64,000 bases of DNA from Papaver somniferum (Eukaryota; Streptophyta; Magnoliopsida; Ranunculales; Papaveraceae): NCBI RefSeq assembly GCF_003573695.1, contig NW_020621936.1, positions 11,222,001-11,286,000 of the forward strand, written 5' to 3'. The notes beneath the pieces were generated by a model. That model saw nothing but the letters and a program-made list of their open reading frames with translations. It was not told the origin of the DNA and searched no databases. A program made the translations under genes and the position numbers. Numbering within the stretch: position 1 is the first letter of the stretch; each line of letters begins with the position of its first letter. Below are positions 48,960 to 60,790 of this stretch, in pieces.

Positions 48960-50650
48960 GAACCCAGGAAGAAATCATGGTATATAAGCATTATGTTGAT
49001 GAAGCGTGCTCTTCTTTGGGATATGAGAATATGGAGAGTTCCCAAAATCCCGAACCGAATGAAGATAATGGAGTTGCCAACGGATATTCCAACATTGCCG
49101 AACCCTCAAATGGTTTAGAGACTCCCCTAGTAAGTATATCTCCTGTGACCTCTTCATATAAGTATGAAATTGTTGATTTGTGAGTGAATGAATGAAAACC
49201 CATGTGAATACACGGGTAATTTTGCCGAAATACGTCACCAAGAAATTTCAGACTTCAGCCTTTAGTAAAAACGCTGTAGAATCTTCGTTTGGGGACGTAT
49301 TTTCGACATCTGCATATGTATCCTCAAGCCCTGGAAATTTCAAAGCTTTAGAAAAGAAGATTTTTGAGTTTGGAGCTTGTCTAGGATCCGAAATCGACGA
49401 AACAATAAACTTTCAGGAAACCTTCAGAAAATTTACAGCTGGCATGGGGTCCAATGTTTTGGCCACAACTCTTCGCTCTTTTCTCCAATTGTTGTGAATT
49501 TTGGATATGTTGTAAAGAACATCCATACGAAGAAAATGATATACGACACATATCTATATTATTCACCAATTGCTCCCATCTCGTCGGTTTTTGCAGGACA
49601 GCATAAAAATTATTTCAGACGGGCTTGTTGTAAAACACTCATGTTGCGTCTTTAGATCATTCGCTTGTGTCTTGAACGGTTGGTGAAGGATTGATGTCGT
49701 TGATTTATTTGAGATCAGGACTCCTTGATTGGCACATGAGCATGGTGCTTGATTACCACCTTGTTTCTGTCAGTCGTAGAACATTACTTCTGAAACCCTG
49801 GTCATGGGACCATAACTGAGGTTGCTCTCAAGAGGGGATGATGTAATGACCATGATTTCATGTCCCGGTGGTAGCATTCCTTTTATTATGAATTATTAGC
49901 ACTGGAGAGCCCGACACCACGAGTGTTGGGCTGTGAAATTGATCGTCATGATCGGTGAACCGACAGTCCCCAGTATATTGTTGAATCTCCTGCTTTCGTT
50001 TTTCCTTCTTCTGTCAAGACCTAGATAGAGGACTCGGGTGGTAGAAAAATCGATGTAAAGACCTAGGTGGTCGAAGTTGGAGGTACCTTGATGAAGGACT
50101 TAGCGAAAAGACCTGGTGGACACCGATCGACTGTGGAAGTTATGAATCCCGTCCACGAATCTCTGGTTGCGCGTTGTATGCTCTGGAAGCTGTAGAAACC
50201 TCATACGACATCGGAATTCGATGCTTGACCCCAACTTTTGAATCTCAGAGATTGATTTATCACATGAGAAAAGAATCACTCAATTTGGAGTTGTGGAGGT
50301 CATACAACAAAGCGTGTGCATTTGCAATTTGTAATCCTGTACAAATTTTTTCAGATTTCGTAGACCTGACGGTAAAGGACATATCTTTCATCTCGTATGT
50401 CCGATTGATGCACCCTTTTGGTATGTTGTATAAGAAACATAGACGAACATCTTTCGTTGAGGAAGTATTGTCCCGTTACTCACCCATTGGTACGTTTATG
50501 TAAACCCATGGCCCAGAGCATGTCGTATCTCATTTGTAGAGGCGATGAGAACATCTTGGAGGAGACTTTGGATTATGCCCATAAATCGTGCCAGCTTTGG
50601 GAAGACTTTCATGTGAGCATGTTATCAGGTCTACACATTTTGATATAAAT
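48960..50650 (+). pseudogene. antisense coding-like segment in gypsy element
   Basis: Opposite to gag, three open stretches look protein-like. First, about 48969-49130 begins at an ACCCAG acceptor and ends at a GTAAGTATA donor (VYKHYVDEACSSLGYENMES then an acidic, Asn/Glu-rich part). Second, 49192-49497 in another frame (FKALEKKIFEFGACLGSEID). Third, about 50090-50503 plus 50504-50648 (RLIYHMRKESLNLELWRSYN and later ENILEETLDYAHKSCQLWED). I cannot name a domain. Tat-lineage elements are known to carry extra ORFs, sometimes antisense, between pol and the 3' LTR, which fits the position. Frames are broken, so it is called a pseudogene. Confidence 0.45.
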
Positions 50651-51600
50651 CACTAGTTCTTGGAGAATTCTACTTCATGTGTAACACTTAAGAGAATGAT
50701 TAGTTGATGAAGCCCTGAGGATGTTGCTCTTGAGACCGTTGTTGGTGCTGAGACCATGAATGATTACGCTCCAGAGATCCTTGTCAATGCTGAGATCATG
50801 GATGGTGTTCCTTTAGAGATTATTTGATGTTGATGCCATGGTTGGAATTGCTCCAAAGACCGAAAAAGGCTAGAACCATGATTATAGATATAATCTTTGC
50901 TCCTCCATCCAGTGAGCCTTTTACATTCGCGAACTAGTTGATGAGTTGAGCGTCCGTAAGATGAAGGTGTACTGAGAGTTCAACCTGAATGCTCTTGAAA
51001 TCATAACTTTACCACGAACTGGCTTTGTCAGTGAATCCACGTTGTTGTGGAAGATATCAGCAAAAATCTTCATTCTCAGGTTGCCCAGTGTATGTTGAAG
51101 GAGTTGGTGAGATTCATGTATGAATGATGTTGCATATGCTTCAGAAGTCTTATAATGAGATAATAAAGACTTATCGAATGTAGTTTCGATCGTGCTGGTG
51201 TTGAATTTGTCGAGATATTTGTGTTGGAGCCAGAGGCGCCATTATCGAAGGTGTACTCTTTGATTGAGAGTACAATTTGAAGGCTTCTTGAGTGTTCAAG
51301 CGTCATACCCCTTGAGCATGTCTTAGGTTTGATCGTCTGGGGCCCGACTATCTTCTGTTGATTCAGCATTCTTTTCGTTGCAGCAGTGGGGTTCAACACT
51401 TGTGCAAAAATCAGAGTTTTCAAATTTTTTGGCACACATGGACAATCCTGCAAGGCTATGTAGAAACTCCCAAAGTGTTCTTTTCCATGTTTGGACATTA
51501 TCTCAGCAATGAACGTCTCAGTGCTCGATTCGTAGAAATGTTAGATTCAACCAGTTGGTAAAATGCTAATGCGGTGAAGTTACCATTCATAACATCTTGC
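50651..51600 (-). other. interior of gypsy element, unassigned
   Basis: A 140-codon minus ORF (51076-51498) follows the protease remnant in the sense direction and may be the polyprotein continuing, but no polymerase motif such as YVDD is visible. The rest has no recognised content. Confidence 0.35.
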
Positions 51601-51616
51601 AGAGTTGCTAGCAGAA

Positions 51617-52122
51617 TCAAGTCCCCATGATAGGATAGCATGGGAGGAAATAAATGACGTAGACACGGGAGAAATGAGACTTTCCTGAGTGTGGAACCTC
51701 TTGATGAATGTCTATGCATCTTTTGCAGGTTCTTGCTTCAATCTCGTCAAAGTTCGAAATTCCTATAAGTGCTCTGATGATGGGTTGTCTGTGATGTGCA
51801 ACCAAAGACACTTTGTCAACATGGATCCACGCTCGTCTGAAGAACATGTCATATTCTGGATCATCCTGATTATGTGAAACTTGGTTTCTGTCCAGGTTAA
51901 GCTTATGTCCACCTTGAGAGTAATGTAGCCATAAATATTTCTAAGCGATCCTTCAAGGTCTCTGATTGAGATGGGATCACGACTAGCTCGTTGTCGAGTG
52001 ATGCCTGCGGCTCCGAGGGTTTTCAGTGGAATGGTGTTGATAGCGGTGCCAGCATGGACCAGCGTTCTCCCGAATTCGTTTCTTCTGAGATTGAGTGTGG
52101 TAAGCAGTCTCCAGTCGAACAT
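51617..52122 (-). pseudogene. retropepsin-like protease remnant of gypsy element
   Basis: The frame starting 52122 reads RTLVHAGTAINTIPLKTLGAAGI, the position and context of the D(S/T)GA active site of Tat-type proteases, followed by NIYGYITLKVDI and ETKFHII. After a frame change the frame from 51847 gives RAWIHVDKVSLVAHHRQPII, matching the GRPWIH...VPS.HHQ end of such proteases. The catalytic Asp is replaced by His (residue 23 of the frame), and the frame is broken, so it should be inactive. It follows gag in the normal order. Confidence 0.75.
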
Positions 52123-52182
52123 CTCTTGATCTGTGGAGGCTCAAGAAGTATTTCCGGAATGAAATTCTTGACACGATGTGGT

Positions 52183-53600
52183 TCAGTGTTGTGAACATGT
52201 CTCTCTTTTGTGCCTTCGACGGATAGAGCAATCCACATTCGACCAAGGATTGAACTGCCTCTTTGACAGGTTGTTCAGAGAGTCGAGGTATTGATTGGGA
52301 GAGGATCTGTGTACTCTTTCAGTCCCCAGTTGAATCTTGTGTAGATCAACCTTCTCTTTGAAGATGTGTTTCAAAATATTGCAGTTACTTGTTGGATGAT
52401 TGATGAATCCATGAAGATGACAGTACCTGGGGTTCTCCATCTTGATTCAGTTGGCTCTGTTTGATGAACATCAAGTTGATTGTATCATCTTGCACCTAGA
52501 CTTCCGGTAACTCGATCACTTCAGGGAGGTTTGAGTATGTCCGATAATTTCCCGTTTGTTGATGCTAGGTCGAGGTTTGTGCATCTTGGTTATCCTTCCT
52601 TTGTTCTTTTGAAGGAGCTGGGTATGCTTGCACGACGGTTCGACTTTTCGTTTGCTCCCTTATGCAACAGCGTTTGTGGAAGGCTGGAGGTTGTACTGCT
52701 TGTTGATCAGACGTCTGCTACCTCGAGCGTGGTTCTTCAGCCTTTTGTAGCTTTTGTTCTTTCCAGTAAAGCGGGTGCACTAGTCGCCGATCTCTTCACC
52801 GCTTCATGAAGCTCTGAGAAGGTATGGAAACGTTGATTTTATAACAAATCTCTGTAAACCGGGATCATGTTGTTGATACAAAAGTCTACCAATTGTTTCT
52901 CTGTGACGCTTGGATCATGACGGTTCAGGGCTTGTGCTCTGAATATTTTCACATAATCATTGGGATGTTCATCGCTCCTTTGAAGCATCCTTCCTAGATC
53001 AGAGAGAGTGACTTGCTCTGACACGAAGAAGTATTTTCTGTAGAAAGCATTAATCATCTCTCCCCAATCGGTGATACTTCCCGGTACGTTGTACCAGGTG
53101 TATGCTCTGCCTCAGAGACTTCGAAAATTCCTTCATACGGACGACATGGTCGTGCTCGTGTTCGCCCGAAACCGAGAAATGTGCTTTTGAGTACTGCACG
53201 TTCCATCATAAAGAATGAATGTTTGAGCGGTATAACCTTTTGGGAGAAGAATCCTCCTTATGACAGCGGGATATGTAGGTTGACGAAGATGGACATATGA
53301 TGTCTTATCTTTTCCTCGATCTTCAAAAGAGTGCTCCAGGTCTTCACGAGTGATTGATGAAAATTGCAGGTTCCATTGCTGGAGAGTCATTTGCAGCTTT
53401 GGGGATTCTTCATCGTGTAAAACATGGATTGGAGAGATTTCAGGATCAGCAGTTGAAGATGTTTCTTTAACTTTTCCTTTCTCGCGCTGAGGCTGAGTTC
53501 GTTCAGACGCAAGCTTTTCTGTGAGAGTTTTGGGATAAGTACACAACTCTTTCTGTGCTGCATCCACGTCAATCTGAACCTTCATGAGATCAACAATGGC
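52183..53600 (-). pseudogene. gag remnant of gypsy element
   Basis: The part at 52839-53090 reads WYNVPGSITDWGEMINAFYR, then SDLGRMLQRSDEHPNDYVKI and QLVDFCINNMIPVYRDLL, the core of the plant retrotransposon gag domain. Just upstream is an in-frame TGA where the family has Arg (a CGA to TGA change is likely). Upstream, 53133-53585 in the same frame is the Gln/Lys-rich N-terminal part. At 52360-52440, in another frame, RYCHLHGFINHPTSNCNILK is the C-H-C zinc knuckle-like segment before the protease. At least one nonsense and one frameshift change break the gene. Confidence 0.82.
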
Positions 53601-53856
53601 AGGATGATTTCCTCTGGTTTCTTTAGGAGATCAACAAAGAATAGATTGTTGATGGCGCAAGTGTCGTCACTTGCAGGGGTGATCAATGGAGCACCAGTGC
53701 TTGGAGCAGTAGTAGTAGCAGGTTGCGTCGGATCGGAGGAGTGGCGATAGCGGTACCACTAGAGCTTTCAATATTAGGATCGGGTTTTGAACTCGGATTT
53801 GTAGACCTAAGACCGTCCATCCTTGTGAGAATTGAGATTGCAACCGAGAGAATGAT

Positions 53857-53874
53857 CTCCCACTGTGGTCGCCA
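53857..53874 (-). other. primer-binding site of gypsy element
   Basis: On the minus strand, three bases after the 5' LTR, TGGCGACCACAGTGGGAG is seen. It resembles the TGGCGACTCC(G/A)CTGGGGA sites of Ogre-type elements, thought to use tRNA-Arg; I could not check the tRNA. Confidence 0.75.
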
Positions 53875-53877
53875 ATC

Positions 53878-56800
53878 TGTAGATGGGGAAAAACGATTTG
53901 CTGGTTTTTAAGGAATTGAGGAGATGACCGTACGGAGGAGACTCCTCTAACCGAGCGAAATATAAAACCTCACACATATGCACCGCTGCAAAGGGGGTGC
54001 TTTAGATTCGAGAGATCAATTTGTAGTACTCCGGCCTAAATCAAGACAATGACCGTTCCAGAGTAAATTCGGTCACAAGAGAGGATGGGTTGATCTTTAG
54101 GAGGGAAGCTGGGAAATCTGTGGAATCAATGGTAATCAAAGATTGTGGGTGTGTGAATTCTGAATACGATAAGCTCTGAGTGATTGAAATTTCTCAATTG
54201 AGAGTAGTTGCTCAATTGATGAGTTGATGATCTCGTGTTGTCGATGAGACGTGAGATTGATGATACTATGATGCTGATGATTCAATCATGATTCAGAGAC
54301 TTATTTATATTGCTGGAATTTTAGACACCATGATCCCATGAAGTGTGACAGTTGATGGAATCAAGGAGTGGGAAAGTGGAGATTGTGTTTGAAACCAGTT
54401 GCTCAACGTGTGGAGACTTGGTCGATTTTTTACCCACTACCTCGTGAATTCCTTCAACTGACTGCACGACTTGCTCACATTCCATCGTGTGTTTGAACAC
54501 ACGTGCCGTAGACCGCCAGACCAAAACCCTAAGTGATATCCCCCCAAGTGACACGATTGACGTCTCGTGGTTTGATGGGACGATGAGTCCATGTAGTCGT
54601 TGAGTTGAACATGATGTTCTGAAACTCGTGAATTGAACATATCATGAGACAGAGGTATAGTTCTTACGATGAAGTGAGCAAGTATTGCTCATTCGGTGGA
54701 TCGTTGAATATTGATTGTTGAACCAATATTCCTTGGTTTGAACAAATATTTATCATCTGAGCAAGTGTTGCTCATGTGATGAATTGTTGAATATTTGATC
54801 GTCTGAGGATGTGTTGCTCGTCTGATGGATTATTGGAAGCGTACCAAAAATATTAATTAGAATACTGGTCGTTGAACCGAGCATAATTAATAAAATTAAT
54901 GACCATGAGGTCGTCATAAAATTATTAAGGTTAGAATCTGAAATGATGATCATTGGATTCAAAAACCCTAATTTGATCAATTGATGATCAATTCATGGTT
55001 CGTCAGAAATTTAACCATGGGACGAAGGAGGGAGCGACTACATGGACCTTGGATCAACCATGTAGTGTCCATATGCTCACGTGAGCATATACGAAGAACT
55101 CTTGAAGATTTGACGATTTGTTGGTGAAACAATGATTAAATGCTGGTTTAATCATTTATTCGAAAATGCTCGTCTGAGCCTTAGGTGAGAAAACCTAATT
55201 AATTATGACGGAGTGAGGGACCGACCATGGGGTCTTGAAACCGGCTCTGGGTAGTCCCGTGACCGCCTGACGATCGCTTCATGAAAATCCAAAGTGTTTG
55301 GGAGAGTTTTGGACTTAATACGAGCAATTGTGCAAATTAGGTCAAAACTTGTGAAAATTGATGGGACCGGCTTCCGTGAGCCAAAGAGCCAATCTTGGTC
55401 GGTCAAGATAGCGTGCTCATGTCCCCAAGGCGTCCGCGTCTCAGTCCTGAGAATTTTGATATTTTCTGGCGTGCAATTGAGCATCCATTCGAGAAAATAT
55501 GTCAAAATTAGGGTTTCGACGAAACTGAGGAAAACACCATGAGATGATGAAAAATAATTATAAAATAAGGAATGAAGAGGCGTGGGACCACCATGGTCAA
55601 GGCATGGTCGGTCGATTGTGACCACGGTCCCGTGGTGCCTTTTCCTTAATTCTATATTATTTTGTTGATTTTATGAATAATTCATGAATTTTGAGAAAAT
55701 TGATGAATTTTGGGAGTTTCCATGAATTGAATGAGTTTTCATGAGTTCAAGGAAGCAAAAAATATTAAAATAATAAAACAAGGGCGTGTGGGACCGTAGA
55801 AGGCATGGCCGGCCGGCTAGGGCCCGGTCCCACGAGTTTTCCTATTTTTTTTTAATATTTTTAAGTATTTTGATGATTTGAGGGAATTTTTCCTAATTTG
55901 AGAGAAATACCATGAAATGAAGGAATTTGATGAATTCAAGGAAAACTAATAATAAAATAATAAAACAAAGGGGCGTGTGGGACCGGGTAAGGTATGGCCG
56001 GCCGGCCAAGGCCCGGTCCCACAGGTTTTCATAATTTATTTTATTTTATTATTATTTGATGATTTGTGCAAAAATACCATGAAATCAAGGAGTTTTTTCA
56101 TGAAATTAGAGAAATGATAATAATAATAATAAAATAATAAGAAACCGTGGGTGTGGGGCCGGTTCGGACCAAGGCATGGCCGGTTAGCCAATGGTCATGC
56201 CCAACACTCCTTTTCTTAATTTTATATTATTTTTATGGATTTATGGAAGTATCATGAAACCGAGGAGTTTCCTCAAGACGAAGGAGATTTGATTAAATGA
56301 GAGAATTTTCATCAAATCATGGAAAATAATAAAAATGCATTAAAAATATAAAATTGGCGCGGGATTGACCACGACACGGTCGGTCGGTCGTGTGTCCGTG
56401 CTCCCAGCACCCTGGTCAATATTTTTAATTATTTATTATTTTTTTCTCTATTCTGCATAGGTTCATCGTTTCGTTGTATTTTTGAAATACTCGTTCATGC
56501 GGTGACTGTTAGTGTATCGTCGTTGGATACACCTTCACCATTTGAATCAGGGCTTACTTAGAGGTAGCTCAGACTCCCGGTCGTTGATTATTTATTACTA
56601 ATTGTGGAATTCAGTGGAGAATAATTCACAAACTGAGTAATAATATGTTATTATTAATTCATAGGATCAGTGAGGATTCGACTACGAATTCATAATAATG
56701 AAGTGAGCATTACCATTCCATGGGATCGTAGATTCGACCATAGAACCGAAGTAATTAAGATTTATCTATTACCATTTATGAGACCAGTTGTGGATTCGAT

Positions 56801-57399
56801 CATGAAATCGGGGTAATGAGATAATATAGTTATTGCTATCCTATGAGATCAAGTCGTGGATTCGATCATAGAATCAGAAAAATGGTTATTGCCATTCCAG
56901 GGGACCAGTCGTGGATTCGACCATGAAATAGGAGCAATAATAGATTATTCTGGGAATTCAGTAGTAAATTTCACGGCATAATCAATCTTAATTAGGAATA
57001 ATTAACTTTGTGGCTCTATACTAGCAGAGCAAGCTGTCTAGGAGCATTAATTATCCCGATATGAGCTTGTCGGTAAGTCATGTCCTTTATATAGTCAGGG
57101 TAAACTCGTTGTTTGTTCCTGAAGATGTTATCGCTCTATACTAGCAGAGCAAGCTGTCTAGGAGCTGTCCATCTCGTGATGTTATATAGAAATAATCATT
57201 GAAAGTATTCAGTATTCATGAGATATGTCGTTGTCCAGTCGTGAGACTACATATCTACATGTACTCTGAGAGAAGGTACTCTCCGTTGAGAATTCGATGA
57301 GAGACCCGTGTCTCGATACTCACGTCTGATTGCTGAATCAGAGCTTCGTATAATTATGAGTTTACGATTTTATCCTTTGTCGAAAATCCACCATCTACA
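53878..57399 (-). repeat. 5' LTR of the gypsy element
   Basis: 3522 bases with the same ends and internal repeat blocks as 43763-47346; the hairpin modules lie at about 55565-55645, 55785-55845, 55970-56030, 56148-56215 and 56355-56415. It has one fewer unit of the repeat near 56900. The minus ORF at 55203-55625 is not conserved in frame length with the other LTR. Confidence 0.92.
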
Positions 57400-57404
57400 A
57401 TCTT

Positions 57405-57695
57405 AGGGAAGGAAGCAAAGAAGGTGTTGAGATCAGGATGATGAACTATGAAAGTGAAGTTATTTTATGACTTGTATCAGAATGTAGAACCAGCTTGCGG
57501 GATGTAAGCTGCAAGTTCTTGGTGTTTTCTGGATACTTGAGTTAATAAACCGTTATCGGTTGAAATAGATTGAAAATGTATTTATACAAGTCATAGCCGA
57601 ATCCTCTGATCTCATAGGAAGTGGAAATAATTGAGTGATAGAGAAGTGGGAATCGTGTAGAATGGTGAAAACCACGTCCATATTACGAGGGGAAG
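57405..57695. mobile_element. older LTR fragment, right side of insertion
   Basis: Continues 43711-43762 once the large element and one ATCTT are removed (GGTTGATCTT then AGGGAAGGAAGC), matching 37735-38010. It ends abruptly at the next LTR. Confidence 0.78.
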
Positions 57696-58885
57696 TGTAG
57701 CGCCCCCAAAACTAGTAGCTGACTAACCCAAGAGATTAACTAAATAAAGAGGCACTAATGATCCAAATCATTTACTTAAACATTCAATTAAGAAATCTGC
57801 TATAAAACTTAACCCAAAACTAACCCCGCTCTGAAATAGATATACAAGAATTCCTCTCAGATGATACATATACAATAGTTATTTTGTTTACAAACAGAAC
57901 ATACAACATAATAAACATAGTAGAAGTTAACCAACTAACGAACTCAACCCCTGAAGCTTTCGGTGCGCAACTCTGATCTGTCTCTGAAACTGAAAGTGGG
58001 AATGGGTGAGCACATCATCCCTAAAAGGGGTGCCTAGTAGGAATAACATTTAACTTTCAAGTAATCATGACAAGATTTGGAAATCAATAATGTTTTCCCA
58101 AACATTAAAAAGTGACCAAGTCACTGAAATAAACGAACATGTATATGGAAAAACTCCTTCTTCAAACAATGTATAATATTCGTGTTAACCACACTCATTA
58201 GCTATTGATATCACCAAGACCATGATGACCCATTCTAAGCAATAAAAGCTGAATTCATGTAGATATAATTGTGAAGGAGCGTATCCTATATACCACAAGT
58301 GGAAATTCTCATTTCCCATAACAATTCATAATGACAAACAAAACATTACAAGTCCTTTCCAAATCGTGGAAAGATTCACAGAAAAACCAGAATTATCATA
58401 ATGCAATTTAAACAAAGCATGGAATGCATGGACAAACAATGCATGAGTTTGTTAAGCATAAACTTTTGTAAAAGCAACAATAATGGTTACAAAAGAGTCA
58501 AATGTATTCCCATCTCTTTTGATGACAATCCACGCCTACCTCGAGATCCACGATCCACTGGTTCGTCCTTTGAATCGATCGTTGTTAATATAGACTAACT
58601 GTTAATCACACAAGAAGTCTAAGAATCTAGTCAAAAGGCTCACACAAGGCTCATAACATAATCTCATACAATTCTATAGTTATAGGCTAAGTGAACTACT
58701 TTAATTGTTCTAAGCCCATTTAAGGTTCTACACGTCTTCATTAACCATCTCTTGCATATCTAATGGATTACTAATTCAATTAGATTAGGTCTATAGTCTA
58801 TTAGACAAGACTTAAGAATATCTACAACTTGTAGAAGGAACCAAAGGCTAACTTAGACTATAAGAGTCCATAACATCAAACTAAG

Positions 58886-60494
58886 TGTTAGAGCATTGCT
58901 CGGTCGAACTCGTATGCGTTGCTATCTCAAGCATGTTTGTCAATGTTAGTGATCAAAACTATAAGTCTTGATTTCTAGTCTACTATAGATAAGTCTCGTA
59001 CTAGGATAGAAAGTGTAGTTGAGCTCAAGGACTTCATGACGATTCATCATACAAGAAGAAGAACTACTCAAGGAACCGGTGGAACTTCTCGACAAAAAGG
59101 TATGTGAAGACTTGAACTTATCTATCACTCAAAAGTCTATCTATTCTATCTCCTACTTCTTGAGACAAAAAGTCATATGCTATATATAGACTTTGATTAT
59201 ACACAGTGGTATTTCGAGCGGATTATACCTCGCCTATCTATATATTGAAATATGTGTTGGTAATATTTTCGCTTCGACCAAGTTTATCTTTAACTAGTGA
59301 CGGAAGTGATGATATGTTTCAATCACTTTGAAATTGCTTTGACGAAGAATGTTTCAATGATTGGAATGAGAGTTTAGATTACATAACCAATGGTGAACAT
59401 AAGCATTATTGTTTCAAGAACGTTTCTCCTTTAACCTTTGGTTTTCTTCTTCTAAAACCAGGTTAACGACTTAAAGACTTCATTGGGATTGTGAAGCCAG
59501 ACCGATACTAGTTTATCATAGTTGTATGATCTGATCTTGCATCTTCTATCGTACGAGTACAATCATATTGATTGGCTTGAGATTGATATCTCCGATAGGC
59601 AAGATATAAAAGTAATCACAAACATGTTCGTCTCATCGTTTGTCATTCCGCAACATCTTGTTTCGCTACCATACGATTAATATTGTTGTGAGGTGATTGA
59701 TAACTCTAGGCTGTTCTTCAGGAATATAAGACCGGATTATCAATTGGTTCATGTTCACCTTAATTAATATGAAAAGACGGAACAAAACCTTTTAGGGTTT
59801 ATCTGTGGGAGACAGGTTAATCCGTCGATAGACTTGTCTGTGTGAGAAAGATTTGTTTGTCATCAAGTCTTCGACTTTGGGTCGTAACAACTCTTAGTTG
59901 TGGGTGAGATCAGCTAAGGGAATCAAGTGCGCAGTATCCTGCTGGGATCAGAGGCGTAGGGAGTACAACTGTACCTTGGATCAGCGGGAGACTGATTGGG
60001 GTTCAACTACAGTCCAGTCCGAAGTTAGCTTGGAGTAGGCTAGTGTCTGTAGCAGCTTAATACAGTGTGTGTTCAATCTGGACTAGGTCCCGGGGTTTTT
60101 CTGCATTTGCGGTTTCCTCGTTAACAAAATTTCTGATATCTGTGTTATTTCAATTTCCGCATTATATTGTTTTATCTTTATAATTGAAATAATACAGGTT
60201 ATGCGTTAGATTATCTATTAGAGTAATCCAACCTTTGGTTGTTGATTGTCATTGATTGATCCTCGGATATTGGTCTTTGGTACCATCCGAGTTATTCCTT
60301 GTATTTGATTGGGACTCGCTGATTTCTATTAGCTTGAGTAAATCAAATCAAGAGAGAGATATTAACTCCTTGAGATACTTTTACCTAGATTGAGTCTGAC
60401 TGTCTAGTTGATTCTCTAGAAAGTATTTCGGAGTTAGTCCATACAGATTGTTAAGAGAATTATTGGGCGGTGTTGTTAGACCCCCGTTTTTTCA
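58886..60494 (+). mobile_element. solo LTR with CTAAG target duplication
   Basis: It starts TGTTAGAGCATTGCTCGG and ends CCCCCGTTTTTTCA. Exact direct repeats CTAAG flank it (58881-58885 and 60495-60499). No internal region is present. It belongs to the family of 9493-11851 and 36509-37545, being a shorter form. Confidence 0.93.
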
Positions 60495-60549
60495 CTAAGA
60501 ATACATAACACTAAGCCCAAGTCCACTAGACTAGGCCCATTATACAAGT

Positions 60550-60790
60550 GCTGACTTAACTGGGTCAACTAACGGTCAATGATGGTCAAAAGGTTCAACT
60601 AACAGTCAACATCCATAGTCAAGTCAAGGTCCTGGTCAAATGGTCAAAGGAACCAACTCAGTCAAGGTTTACTGAGTCAGTACTGGGTCAAACCTATTCA
60701 ATAGAACAACTGGTCGACACAGTCAGATTGACTAAGTCAGTTAAAAAAGTGAGTCAGATAAACTGACTAGGATGACTACTAGGTTTAATA
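60550..60790. repeat. GTCAA/GTCAG-rich tract
   Basis: The words GGTCAA, AGTCAA and GAGTCAG recur more than twenty times without a fixed period. It lies inside the minus-strand LTR just beyond the nested solo LTR. Confidence 0.7.

Larger units (their letters stand above)
43763..57399 (-). mobile_element. Ty3/gypsy element, Tat/Ogre-like, ATCTT target duplication
   Basis: A 13.6-kb element with long direct LTRs (43763-47346 and 53878-57399), both TGTAGATGG...CCATCTACA, flanked by exact 5-bp repeats ATCTT (43758-43762 and 57400-57404). The primer-binding site lies beside the right LTR and the polypurine tract beside the left, so it reads on the minus strand. Gag and protease remnants follow the primer site. 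No reverse transcriptase, RNase H or integrase could be seen in the remaining interior, so it would depend on other elements. Tat/Ogre placement rests on the primer site, the gag type and long LTRs. Confidence 0.9.
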
